18,302 nt of DNA from Planctomycetaceae bacterium (GTDB lineage Bacteria > Planctomycetota > MHYJ01 > SBBU01). Below the pieces are notes generated by a model that was not told where the DNA came from, searched no databases, and saw only the letters and a program-made list of their open reading frames with translations. Shown here piece by piece: positions 1 to 7,035 of the stretch; positions within the stretch are counted from its first letter, which is position 1; every line of letters begins with the position of its first letter. The stretch spans positions 1 through 18,302 of the forward strand of contig SBBU01000286.1 in NCBI GenBank assembly GCA_005239585.1, written 5' to 3'. The position numbers and the translations under genes were made by a program.

Positions 1-183
1 ATCGCTATTCTTAAAAAAAATGATTTTGAGCTTATTTCTCAGAATGGCAGTCATCAAAAGTGGAGACATCCAGTCTCGAAAAAACAGGTAATTGTACCAG
101 TACATAGCGGAAAGGCTCTTCCCATAGGGACACTGCGCGCAATTCAGAAAGGAAGCGGTATCCCAGATGAAGAGTGGAGATAG
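1..183 (+). CDS. hicA: HicA-type mRNA interferase toxin, C-terminal part
   Basis: Frame 1 is open from the window edge to TAG at 181-183 and gives 60 residues. The start lies outside the window, so roughly the first 10-20 residues are missing. The sequence has the HicA/YcfA pattern: LKKNDFELISQNGSHQKWRH, with the GSH motif that carries the catalytic His, followed by VIVPVHSGKALPIGTLRAI, the typical VPVH-G-K-L-GTLR-I stretch. HicA folds as a small double-stranded-RNA-binding-like domain and cleaves mRNA; its partner HicB neutralises it. No hicB follows: the next gene is a methyltransferase 9 bases downstream. If an antitoxin exists, it must be upstream and outside the window. The family call is by motif recognition; toxicity is inferred. 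Confidence 0.85.
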   Translation: MAILKKNDFELISQNGSHQKWRHPVSKKQVIVPVHSGKALPIGTLRAIQKGSGIPDEEWR

Positions 184-192
184 GGGGACAAA

Positions 193-837
193 TTGCGCGA
201 TAACTGTAAAATCTTTGTAAGGCTTGTCTCCGAGATATTCAACCTCCCTGAACCTATCTTCGAGTTTGGGTCGCTCCAGGTCCCAAATCAGGAGGAATAT
301 GCGAATCTAAGGCCAATTTTCAAAGAGAAGAAATATATCGGGATAGATATGCAAAAAGGGCTTGGGGTCGATATCGTAGGTGACATCATGCACATAGGCA
401 TTAATGCCAAGTCTGTCGGGACAGTACTGGCAGTTGAGACATTCGAGCACGTGAAAAACCCCTTTAGCGCGATAAATGAGATACATAGGGTTCTAAAAGA
501 TGAAGGATTGCTCATCATGACTACGCCTTTTTATTTCAAGATCCACGCCTACCCCTTTGATTACTGGCGTATGACACCATCGGCATACGAAACCCTCCTT
601 GAGAGGTTTGCAAAGAAATTCATCTGTTCTCAGGGAGAAAAAAAGAGACCACATACTCTCTTTGCGATTGCCTCGAAATCAAAACGCGATTCTTGGGATG
701 AATCAATCGAGCAACTAAAATCCAAGCTTGGAAAGGAGCTCCCAAAAGGTGCAAAGGAGGGACTTGGTAGACTGGTAAAGCTTGCTTTCAGATGGCACAG
801 AAAGCAAAAAGATGTGAATTTTGATTCGGAAGGCTAA
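193..837 (+). CDS. Class I SAM-dependent methyltransferase
   Basis: 214 residues from a TTG start preceded by a GGGGGA Shine-Dalgarno-like run at about 184-189. The protein has a Methyltransf_11-like core: a degenerate motif I (FEFGS, residues 23-27), an acidic strand-2 end (GIDM, 50-53), a D-I-V-G-D stretch (60-64), then VETFEHVKNPF and IHRVLKDEGLLIMTTPF (about 81-113), the usual post-motif and motif III region. The segment DYWRMTPSA (123-131) is typical of methyltransferases found near surface-glycan and secondary-metabolism genes. The substrate cannot be told. The motif I glycines are poor (usual form E-x-G-x-G), so SAM binding is likely but not certain. The stop overlaps the convergent ABC ATPase stop by four bases. 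The TTG start is supported only by the nearby GGGGG. Confidence 0.8.
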   Translation: MRDNCKIFVRLVSEIFNLPEPIFEFGSLQVPNQEEYANLRPIFKEKKYIGIDMQKGLGVDIVGDIMHIGINAKSVGTVLAVETFEHVKNPFSAINEIHRVLKDEGLLIMTTPFYFKIHAYPFDYWRMTPSAYETLLERFAKKFICSQGEKKRPHTLFAIASKSKRDSWDESIEQLKSKLGKELPKGAKEGLGRLVKLAFRWHRKQKDVNFDSEG

Positions 838-1490
838 GAGGCCTTGAAGGCCCCGTCTTTCATTTCGATAACCCTTCCTGCCAGCCTGGCTATATCCATA
901 TTGTGGGTCACAACAACAAGAGTAGTATTAAATTCGCGCTGAAGAGCTGTCAGCAGATTAATTACCTCTCCACCCGACTTGGAGTCAAGATTTCCCGTAG
1001 GCTCATCGGCCAGTATCAGCTTTGGATTATTTGCAAGGGCCCTCGCCAGAGCCACGCGCTGGCGCTCACCGCCTGAGAGTTTGGTTACGACATGTTTCTC
1101 CCTGTCAGAAAGCGATACTCGCTTTAAAAGTTCTCTTGCACGTTCCCGCGATTTTCCACCATTGATCATAGCGATCTGAACATTTTCGAGCGCTGTGAGA
1201 GAGGGAATCAGATTGCTCAGTTGAAACACGAATCCTATATAGCGTGCCCTTATATGATCAAGGTCACGCTTTTTGCTCAATTGAATTCCGTTGATGAATA
1301 TATCTCCCTCCGTTGGACGATCAAGGGCACCGATCATGTTTAAAAGTGTGGTCTTACCAGAACCAGACGGACCGGTGACTGCTACAAACTCGCCCTCTGC
1401 GATCTCAAGACTAACTGATCTAAGGGCACAAACATCTTCAGCCGGATAGTACTTGGAGATATTTACCGTTTTCACAACGATGTCACTCAT
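834..1490 (-). CDS. ABC transporter ATP-binding protein, MacB/LolD type
   Basis: 218 residues, the usual length for a LolD/MacB-type ATPase subunit. All nucleotide-binding motifs are visible: Walker A GPSGSGKT (40-47), Q-loop Gln90, signature LSGGERQRVALARAL (138-152), Walker B LILADEP (158-164), the D-loop of the form GNLDS, and H-loop His196 in VVTHN. It hydrolyses ATP to power its partner permease, which is encoded immediately upstream on the same strand. Its ATG lies inside the end of the permease gene (8-base overlap, 1483-1490), which suggests translational coupling. Proteins of this group act by mechanotransmission on FtsX-fold permeases, for example in lipoprotein release or efflux, rather than by classical transport through the membrane. 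The substrate is unknown. No adaptor (MacA/HlyD-like) gene is nearby. Confidence 0.95.
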   Translation of the reverse strand: MSDIVVKTVNISKYYPAEDVCALRSVSLEIAEGEFVAVTGPSGSGKTTLLNMIGALDRPTEGDIFINGIQLSKKRDLDHIRARYIGFVFQLSNLIPSLTALENVQIAMINGGKSRERARELLKRVSLSDREKHVVTKLSGGERQRVALARALANNPKLILADEPTGNLDSKSGGEVINLLTALQREFNTTLVVVTHNMDIARLAGRVIEMKDGAFKAS

Positions 1491-2607
1491 ATCTCAATGC
1501 CTCCGCAGGTTGAAGTAATGAGGCCCTGAATGCAGGATAGATAGCGCCGATAGACCCCATAACAAGCGCCACAACAAGTCCTTTGGCAAACGTCCCAAGC
1601 GAATAACTCACACCTAAAAAACCCTGTGGAACAAGCCTTATCAACCATTCTGCACCTACCACTCCCATCATCGCCCCCACAAGTCCTCCAAGTGCAGATA
1701 TTATGAATGCCTCATTTATTATCATTGCCACTACTTTTCCTCTTGACCACCCGATTGCCCTCAACGTCCCTATCTCGCGCGTCCTCTCGGTAATGCTCAT
1801 AAGAAGTGTATTCAAGACACCGACGCATCCCACAAGAAGCGCAGCAAGCGATATAATCCAGACAAACTTATCAACGTATGAGAGTTGTGACTCGAAGTTT
1901 TTTACGATCTCGCTTACTGGCGTTACCTCACATGCTGGCAACACACCTTGAATCTCCTGAATAGTCTGACTGGTCAAAGCCGGATTTTTAAGATAAACAA
2001 AAATCACACTGCAATCGCCCAAGGGCCACCCTTTTGCTAATGTTGTCAGGTTGATATGCGCCACGCACGCACCATTCTCAAATGAAATGCCGGTTTTGAA
2101 TATGCCAACAACCTTTAATTCTTTTGGAAATCCTTCCTTCTGCAATATAGATAAAGGTACTGTATCCCCAACAGATATACGCATTGTAGAGGCCAGAATC
2201 TCCCCAACCATTACCTCATCCTCTTTCTCCAACAGCCGTCCCCTTAGCTCTTCCTGACTATACATGCGTATCAATCGCTCAGAGGGATCACGACCAAAAA
2301 TAAAAAGTCCCGGTGCTGTCGGGAATCGACTCACTACAACCACAGCTCGTGAGACTGATTCTACAGTTGAAACGTTTCTAACTTTATCAATCTCTTTTGA
2401 CTTTATATGACTCTGATCCATCCCTGCAACGCCTTTCTTATAGACCATGATTTGTGCACCAGTCTTTTTGCAATAATCAGTAATAGACTGTCTAAGACCT
2501 TCACTAATCGACGTGAACGCCACTACGCTTGCTACGCCAACAGCAACACCGATTACGCAGAGCGCCGTTCGCAGCTTTCTCCTGAATAGATTCTTTATTG
2601 CAAGCAT
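1483..2607 (-). CDS. FtsX-fold ABC permease (MacB/LolC/E-like)
   Basis: 374 residues. Layout: a cytoplasmic N-terminus with the signature start (M-L-A-I-K-N-L-F-R-R-K-L-R-T), one membrane segment (about 15-35), a large periplasmic MacB_PCD-like domain (about 36-240), then three membrane segments near residues 247-275, 298-320 and 335-355. The stretch TERTREIGTLRAIGWSRGKV after the second membrane segment is the conserved cytoplasmic coupling helix of the FtsX family. The ending PAFRASLLQPAEALRYE is the standard MacB/LolC C-terminus. The gene pairs with the overlapping ATPase downstream. With four membrane segments it is a type VII-like permease that would work as a homodimer. MacB, LolC/E and YknZ-type roles cannot be told apart here; absence of an adaptor gene argues weakly against a MacAB-TolC efflux pump. 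The ATG has no clear Shine-Dalgarno. Confidence 0.93.
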   Translation of the reverse strand: MLAIKNLFRRKLRTALCVIGVAVGVASVVAFTSISEGLRQSITDYCKKTGAQIMVYKKGVAGMDQSHIKSKEIDKVRNVSTVESVSRAVVVVSRFPTAPGLFIFGRDPSERLIRMYSQEELRGRLLEKEDEVMVGEILASTMRISVGDTVPLSILQKEGFPKELKVVGIFKTGISFENGACVAHINLTTLAKGWPLGDCSVIFVYLKNPALTSQTIQEIQGVLPACEVTPVSEIVKNFESQLSYVDKFVWIISLAALLVGCVGVLNTLLMSITERTREIGTLRAIGWSRGKVVAMIINEAFIISALGGLVGAMMGVVGAEWLIRLVPQGFLGVSYSLGTFAKGLVVALVMGSIGAIYPAFRASLLQPAEALRYE

Positions 2608-2626
2608 CCAGACGATTTTCTATCAT
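2598..2626 (+). promoter_or_regulatory. Candidate sigma70-type promoter for the methyltransferase at 2636
   Basis: TTGCAA (2598-2603), a 17-base spacer, then TATCAT (2621-2626): 4/6 and 5/6 matches to the consensus boxes. A start site about 7 bases downstream would be near 2633, giving an almost leaderless mRNA for the ATG at 2636, which also lacks a Shine-Dalgarno. The minus-strand reading of 2627-2622 is TATGAT, a possible -10 for the divergent permease gene, so the two polymerase sites would overlap. This is inferred from sequence only. Confidence 0.4.
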
Positions 2627-2635
2627 AACCTGATT

Positions 2636-3292
2636 ATGAGGTCAATCTACATAAAGCAAAAAAAATTCTACAGAGATGCCTACATATCAGGGGTGCACGG
2701 ATGGCCGACGAAAGAACCCACCAGAGAGGTTGTCCAATACTTGAAGAAGATCACCGTAGCAAGGGGTGGAACTGCGCTTGATATTGGATGTGGAGAGGGC
2801 CGCCACGCAATCGAATTGGCAAGGATGGGATATAGAGTCTACGCCACAGAGATCGAACCCCTTGCATTACGAAAGGCAAGTCAGGCTGCTAGAAAAAATG
2901 GTGTACTGAAGAGGATTTTTTTTAAAGTGCAAGACGTTCTCAACCTAAAATTTCCCAAAAATTACTTTGATGTGATAGTAGACTATGGGGTCTTTCATCA
3001 CATTGTAAAGGCTGATAACCACATCTACAAGCGCAACATCCTTCGTGTATTAAAACCCGGAGGGCATCTGATTCTCTCTGTCTTTTCTACAAAATTCAAA
3101 CATCATCCCGATGAGAAAAGAAAGAGAAATTTCCTTGTCCATAGAAACCACTATGACCGCTTCTTTACGAGGGGCGATATACTTTTGCTTGCAAAAGGCT
3201 GGCTCGAACTAGTTGATTTGATTGAGGAACATGAGGGGTTAAATGGCTTTTATCATGTGCTTTTTAGAAACTCAAAGCCAAAGAGAAAGTAA
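2636..3292 (+). CDS. Class I SAM-dependent methyltransferase
   Basis: 218 residues from the ATG at 2636. The frame stays open upstream to 2513, but that extension lies inside the divergent permease gene and its residues (poly-Thr/Pro/Ala) look like antisense noise, so I take the internal ATG. A canonical motif I is present, ALDIGCGEGRHAIELARMG (47-65), followed by an acidic residue after strand 2 (ATEIEP, 70-75), a motif II-like QDVLNLKFP-NYFDVIVDYGVFHH (99-122) and motif III RVLKPGGHLILSVFS (137-151). This matches small-molecule methyltransferases of the Methyltransf_25/TehB-like type. The N-terminal Y-R-D-A-Y-I-S-G-V-H-G-W stretch has the look of the TehB-like cap. The substrate is unknown. 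It is transcribed away from the permease across a 28-base gap and converges on the gene ending at 3326. Confidence 0.88.
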   Translation: MRSIYIKQKKFYRDAYISGVHGWPTKEPTREVVQYLKKITVARGGTALDIGCGEGRHAIELARMGYRVYATEIEPLALRKASQAARKNGVLKRIFFKVQDVLNLKFPKNYFDVIVDYGVFHHIVKADNHIYKRNILRVLKPGGHLILSVFSTKFKHHPDEKRKRNFLVHRNHYDRFFTRGDILLLAKGWLELVDLIEEHEGLNGFYHVLFRNSKPKRK

Positions 3293-3325
3293 TTTACACA
3301 CACGAAATATACAACCTAGTACTGA

Positions 3326-4510
3326 TTACTCTTTCTCTTTACTAGAGAGAGGCTTTAGCGAGTCAAAGAGTAAACGACCCTTGTTGAGCTGTAACAGGAT
3401 TACGTACTGAGGTGTGGTATAAATTGAGCCGCCAGCCTTGTCATCAAAAGGTGCCAATGATTCTTTACGCGGTTTAACTACAACACTACCATCATCTTTT
3501 TGAGAGCTTGAGATCACATCGCGGTAATTAGACCAGAACTGCTTCCACATGGATTTATCTGAAGAGTAATAGCATGCCAAACCACACTTGTAAATATGAT
3601 AAGTTGGGCCATGATTACTAAGGTCAATGTCTTTTATATTTTTTTCTGCGTATATCTTTATCTGCTGAAGGGCCTTTGTTTCTTTCATTCCCATTAATTC
3701 CATAACCCAGCTGGCTACAACCGTTCTTCCTGAGGAACAACGCAAATCAGCGTTTTGCGGCGCTTCACCGGTAGCATATTTAAACGCGCCTTCTTTCATT
3801 CGAGCGCCGTCGGTGTCATAAAGCCCTCTGATCTTGTCGAAAACACTTTTCTCAACATTAATACCAACCTCTTTTAAAAGTAAAAGGGTGATCGCAAAAT
3901 CATTTGTTAAAAAGACATGGCTGCCTTTTTCCTGATAGTATCCTTTGATTTTACTCTGACTTGCCCCTGTTCTCCTGTAATTCCAACCGCCATCTTCACC
4001 CTGTTCTTTCAGCATCAAACCAAGTATTTCCTCCAAATATTTCCCAAGTTCGTCTGATTTATTAATTCGATAAACATGTGCCAAAAAGGTCACAATATAC
4101 GTTGTGTCACACATGTTGAACTGGGTAAGCCTTCCTTTCAGTTCCTTGCGCGAAGTATCTATTACATACTTGACAGCTTTTTGTAATTCCTGCTTATAGA
4201 TACCCTCATCAAGTGTTGAACCGCTGGCAATTAGAGCTAAACCACAAAGAGAGGTATTAACAAGATTTAAACTAGTGCTAGCTCTTTCGCGCTTCCATCT
4301 GCCATCCTCTTGCTGCTGAGAAATCAGAAACTTTAGTGCCTTGGCTACAAATTGTTCGCATGATTTACATGCCTCTGGACAGTTTGAGCTATGCTGCTCT
4401 GATACCTTGTCTGTTGACTGGGTTGGATTTTTCTCTTGATCAGCCAGCTGAAGACTGAATGGAAACAACAGCATTGTAATAACAAAACTGATGTTCAGAT
4501 CTTTCTTCAA
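3326..4510 (-). CDS. Exported squalene-cyclase/prenyltransferase-repeat protein
   Basis: About 394 residues from TTG at 4510. That start gives a good signal peptide (M-K-K-D-L-N-I-S-F-V-I-T-M-L-L-F-P-F then Q-L-A). The frame is open to a GTG at 4579, but starting there would add 23 residues that spoil the signal and overlap the upstream gene by 22 bases; ATG 4474 leaves too short a signal. After a Cys cluster (CPEACKSC, residues 44-51 in this numbering) come alpha/alpha-toroid repeats with QW-like turns: QQQEDGRW (65-72), QGEDGGWNY further on, and SQKDDGS near the C-terminus. No DxDD catalytic motif of class II terpene cyclases is visible, so it is probably a structural or binding toroid in the periplasm. 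It is the last gene of the four-gene minus-strand unit. Function is unknown. Confidence 0.8.
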   Translation of the reverse strand: MKKDLNISFVITMLLFPFSLQLADQEKNPTQSTDKVSEQHSSNCPEACKSCEQFVAKALKFLISQQQEDGRWKRERASTSLNLVNTSLCGLALIASGSTLDEGIYKQELQKAVKYVIDTSRKELKGRLTQFNMCDTTYIVTFLAHVYRINKSDELGKYLEEILGLMLKEQGEDGGWNYRRTGASQSKIKGYYQEKGSHVFLTNDFAITLLLLKEVGINVEKSVFDKIRGLYDTDGARMKEGAFKYATGEAPQNADLRCSSGRTVVASWVMELMGMKETKALQQIKIYAEKNIKDIDLSNHGPTYHIYKCGLACYYSSDKSMWKQFWSNYRDVISSSQKDDGSVVVKPRKESLAPFDDKAGGSIYTTPQYVILLQLNKGRLLFDSLKPLSSKEKE

Positions 4511-4557
4511 GCACACTCTATTGTTTAAAAATTTCAGGGAAATGCAAGCACAAAGCC

Positions 4558-6048
4558 TTAGCGATTTTTCTCCACCCACTCCTTAAAGAATTCTCTTGCT
4601 GTCTTGACTGACACTACCCTAATCTTTTCATCAGTGAATATAAATGAAATATTGTGGACAGAAGAGTAAGCAACCTGTTTTAGCATTTTTTCGAGCGTTG
4701 TATCAAAATCTCGATCTAAAAAACCTTTGAGGACAAACCCCTCCATATCCTTCTCTATTTCAAATGCAATCTTACAGCTCTCTTCAAGCCACTTGCAGAC
4801 CTTTCCGAGCACATTTTCGTTGGCCTTTCCTTTGATCGACAGCTCTTTCACTCTATCGCTTGCTATGGAGTTATAGAGTTTATTCACTGCATAGAGAGCA
4901 TCGCTCGTATAAATACCTCTGTCGTTCAGTGCAAATTCAAAGATTGTATCGATACAAGATTTATCTCCAAAACCTGCGATGGTGATAGCAGTCTCCAGCC
5001 TTACCTGCTCGTCCTTATCCGATAAAAGTTTTGATATCGTCTTGGTCGAATCTTTGCCATTCATCATCGCTAATGAAGAGCATGCCATTCGCCTGACATA
5101 GGGTTCTGGATCATCAAGAAGTTTTATCACGGCATCTGAAAACTCCTTCGCACCTAACCGACCAAGGGACATTGCGGCAGTTCCTCTGACAGTGTAAACA
5201 GGGTCTTTCAGAAGCTGCGAGATGTCGGTTGCAAATTCCTTTTTATTCCATTTAGCTAGCGCATTTGCAGCAAAACTCCTTAACGAATGCTCACTGTGTA
5301 AAAGCAACGATGCAACATTTTTAGAATATTCAGTTGCGCCTAGCACAACGAGTGTCCAGAGGGCCTTGTGAACTATCCTATTGGAAGGATCAAGAAGCAA
5401 TTTGGCAACGACTCCTTTGTATTCTGCAAGCTCTAATGCCCCGATGGCATAAATAGCGCTCAAACGAACATCTTCATCCAATTCGAACAAAAGTTCTGCT
5501 ATCTCCTTGCCATACTTTTTTGCCTTTAGATCCGCAAGTCTCGTTACTGTCACACACTTCACACTTGAGCTCTTCTCCTTAAGAAACGGGGCAATGTCAT
5601 CGATCATCGCTACGGGGGCATTATATACTATCAACCTTTTAACGTCTGAAGTTATGATCTCTCTCTTTAGTGCAAAGCGAAACACCTTGACCAAGTCATC
5701 TTCAGAAAATTTGTATTTCTTGACATGGCTGGCAAATGTGTATAGGTCCTGAGGAAACCAGGACGTCACAAGATTTAAAAACTCCTCTTTTTGTTCACAC
5801 TGGATTGAACTCAACTGTTTCTTATATCTCTCACTCAATACCCCCATTATTCTTATCTTTATTTCCTCATTCTCTGTCTTTTTAATCTCGTCAAGTAGCA
5901 ATCCATTTATATCTCTTTCGAGTTTAACAAGTTCCGCAGATGCGCTATCTCGAACCTGTGCGTCAGACGACGAGAGTTTTTTGATTAACTCATGCTCTTG
6001 AACGTGCAGGATGATCAGAGGAAATACAAGAAACAATTTCCACCACAT
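4558..6048 (-). CDS. Exported HEAT-repeat protein with C-terminal STN-like region
   Basis: 496 residues from ATG at 6048. It opens with a signal peptide (M-W-W-K-L-F-L-V-F-P-L-I-I-L-H-V). From about residue 20 to 385 it is a chain of 30-35-residue helical HEAT/PBS-lyase-like repeats, with recurring units such as LLDDPEPYVRRMACSSLA, LLSDKDEQVRLETAITIAGF and LLKDPVYTVRGTAAMSLGRL. These make a right-handed solenoid used for protein binding. The last ~85 residues change character: IAFEIEKDMEGFVLKGFLDR followed by an amphipathic F-D-T-T-L-E-K-M-L helix and a beta hairpin ending in K-I-R-V-V-S. That order resembles the secretin/TonB short N-terminal (STN) fold, but the match is from eye only. No enzymatic motif was found. 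The downstream gene follows at once on the same strand. Confidence 0.85.
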   Translation of the reverse strand: MWWKLFLVFPLIILHVQEHELIKKLSSSDAQVRDSASAELVKLERDINGLLLDEIKKTENEEIKIRIMGVLSERYKKQLSSIQCEQKEEFLNLVTSWFPQDLYTFASHVKKYKFSEDDLVKVFRFALKREIITSDVKRLIVYNAPVAMIDDIAPFLKEKSSSVKCVTVTRLADLKAKKYGKEIAELLFELDEDVRLSAIYAIGALELAEYKGVVAKLLLDPSNRIVHKALWTLVVLGATEYSKNVASLLLHSEHSLRSFAANALAKWNKKEFATDISQLLKDPVYTVRGTAAMSLGRLGAKEFSDAVIKLLDDPEPYVRRMACSSLAMMNGKDSTKTISKLLSDKDEQVRLETAITIAGFGDKSCIDTIFEFALNDRGIYTSDALYAVNKLYNSIASDRVKELSIKGKANENVLGKVCKWLEESCKIAFEIEKDMEGFVLKGFLDRDFDTTLEKMLKQVAYSSVHNISFIFTDEKIRVVSVKTAREFFKEWVEKNR

Positions 6049-6077
6049 AATAAAGTGACGAAGAATCTTAGATAAAA

Positions 6078-6359
6078 CTATTGAGAAGTTTTGGAAGAGG
6101 TCTTTTCAGTCTGGGTTGCAGCGGTCTGTGCTGCTGGTTCGCCAGGAGTCCCGGGTGCAGCTACTGCAGGTTTTTCTTCCTTCTCTGCCTTTTTGCGGCG
6201 CTTCATAATAATTACGCGTTCCTTTGGCAGTCTATACGGCGACATTTCAGGTTGCCATCTACCATCATCCATTAACTTGATTACGCGCTCTCCACGCTTT
6301 AGGACAGTCCTCTTCCCCCCAAATCTACCCTTCGACAGAAGACTTTTATGAACCGACAT
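6078..6359 (-). CDS. PVC signature small basic protein with extra C-terminal tail
   Basis: 93 residues from ATG at 6359. Residues 1-57 (start MSVHKSLLSKGRFGG, then TVLKRGERVIKLMDDGRW, then SPYRLPKERVIIMKRRKK) match the small basic protein restricted to Planctomycetes, Verrucomicrobia and Chlamydiae (TIGR04137-like; pattern MS-HKSL-SKG...R-NVLTRAERI-L...GRW...GLPKV-V-K-KK). From established knowledge, the family is a PVC marker proposed to bind nucleic acid and to be expressed with ribosomal genes; its exact role is not known. This copy carries about 36 extra residues, acidic-lysine then Ala/Pro/Thr/Gln-rich and probably disordered, which I do not recall in the ~55-residue core family. The start overlaps the end of the SPOR-like gene by 14 bases. 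It is the best evidence for the organism's phylum. Confidence 0.88.
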   Translation of the reverse strand: MSVHKSLLSKGRFGGKRTVLKRGERVIKLMDDGRWQPEMSPYRLPKERVIIMKRRKKAEKEEKPAVAAPGTPGEPAAQTAATQTEKTSSKTSQ

Positions 6360-6999
6360 TTGGTATCTTTACAAAATCTGCGCCTTTGTACAACTCGGTC
6401 ATCTTACCTTCCTTTGTTTTATACTGAAGCCTTCTCAGCTTTTCAAGTGTATCCTTGGCTTCCTTTGAATCGCGTGCATCAAATTCACCATAATATACTG
6501 TTACGGCATTGCCTTTTTCGTCTACCTTCACCTTAGTATATCCCAGTTCTATAAGCCTATCCTTTGCTATCCTGGCATTAACCTGTGCCTGTTTCCTCGC
6601 CTCAGTTGTACTTGCGTCAAATGTGACTAGCTTTATAGACCACTTGGGTTTTTCCGTGGTGCTCGGCAGAGTATTAGAATTTGTATTGTTGTTCGTTGGC
6701 GTTATAGGAACTTGGGATTTTTTTACCGCCTCAGTTGAATCTGATGTAAACCTTACACCAAGATAAAACGCAACAAAGACACTCAGCAAGTAGAAAAGAA
6801 CTGCAAATAACAGGGTGCTTATAGAAAATTGAAACGCCTTACGTTGAGGCTCTCTCGGCACAAATGTCCTCTGCTCAATCGTTGGCGCTAGCTGTGGTGG
6901 TTGCTGCGTTACCTCTGCCTTTGATTCAGCCTTAGTCTCGCCGTTAGTGTAAAGCGCTGACTTTAACACCTCAAAGAATGCTGGACCATCTTTTTTCAT
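6346..6999 (-). CDS. Single-pass membrane protein with SPOR-like C-terminal domain
   Basis: 217 residues from ATG at 6999. Cytoplasmic N-terminal region 1-58 (begins M-K-K-D-G-P-A-F-F-E-V-L, then Gln/Pro-rich), one membrane helix (about 59-82, FSISTLLFAVLFYLLSVFVA), a Thr/Asn/Ser-rich linker (85-117), and a periplasmic domain (119-212). That domain has the beta-alpha-beta pattern of SPOR: WSIKLVTFDAS, a helix running through Q-A-Q-V-N-A-R-I-A-K-D-R-L-I-E-L-G, then KVKVDEKGNAVTVYYGEFDA, a second helix, and a closing strand. SPOR domains bind denuded peptidoglycan. The topology is therefore inner membrane with a periplasmic wall-binding head, although the family match is by fold pattern only. 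It is first in the four-gene minus-strand unit and has a strong Shine-Dalgarno. Confidence 0.8.
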   Translation of the reverse strand: MKKDGPAFFEVLKSALYTNGETKAESKAEVTQQPPQLAPTIEQRTFVPREPQRKAFQFSISTLLFAVLFYLLSVFVAFYLGVRFTSDSTEAVKKSQVPITPTNNNTNSNTLPSTTEKPKWSIKLVTFDASTTEARKQAQVNARIAKDRLIELGYTKVKVDEKGNAVTVYYGEFDARDSKEAKDTLEKLRRLQYKTKEGKMTELYKGADFVKIPNVGS

Positions 7000-7013
7000 C
7001 TTCCCCCTCCCCT
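7000..7013 (-). promoter_or_regulatory. Strong ribosome binding site of the SPOR-like gene
   Basis: On the minus strand the ATG at 6999 is preceded by GGGGAGGGGGAAG, an extended purine run containing GGAGG. This is the strongest Shine-Dalgarno in the window and fixes the start. A second copy of the same octamer (GAGGGGGA on the minus strand) occurs at 7064-7071. Confidence 0.7.
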
Positions 7014-7017
7014 AATG

Positions 7018-7034
7018 TAGATTTAATAAATCTA
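7018..7034. repeat. 17-base perfect palindrome, candidate operator
   Basis: TAGATTTAATAAATCTA: eight-base arms (TAGATTTA / TAAATCTA) around a single A. It sits 19-35 bases upstream of the SPOR-like gene start on the minus strand, inside the divergent intergenic region shared with rtcB. The AT-rich arms and lack of a following T-run make a dimeric-protein operator more likely than a terminator. As RNA, the centre would be too tight for all eight pairs. Confidence 0.5.
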
Positions 7035-7035
7035 T

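Noticed and set aside
2513..2635. N-terminal extension of the methyltransferase to 2513
   Set aside because: It runs antisense through the conserved start of the permease gene and gives low-complexity residues with no methyltransferase character; the ATG at 2636 fits better.
3293..3325. Bidirectional terminator between the convergent genes
   Set aside because: The 33-base gap shows no GC-rich inverted repeat or T-run.
3326..4510. A functional squalene-hopene or terpene cyclase
   Set aside because: The protein is too short for the ~630-residue enzymes and no DxDD motif is visible; only the toroid repeats are shared.
4511..4579. GTG start at 4579 for the squalene-cyclase-repeat protein
   Set aside because: It overlaps the preceding gene by 22 bases, and the added residues would precede and spoil a good signal peptide that begins at TTG 4510. 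It is still possible.
7018..7034. The palindrome as a transcription terminator
   Set aside because: The arms are AT-rich, the one-base centre cannot form a proper loop, and there is no T-run on either side.
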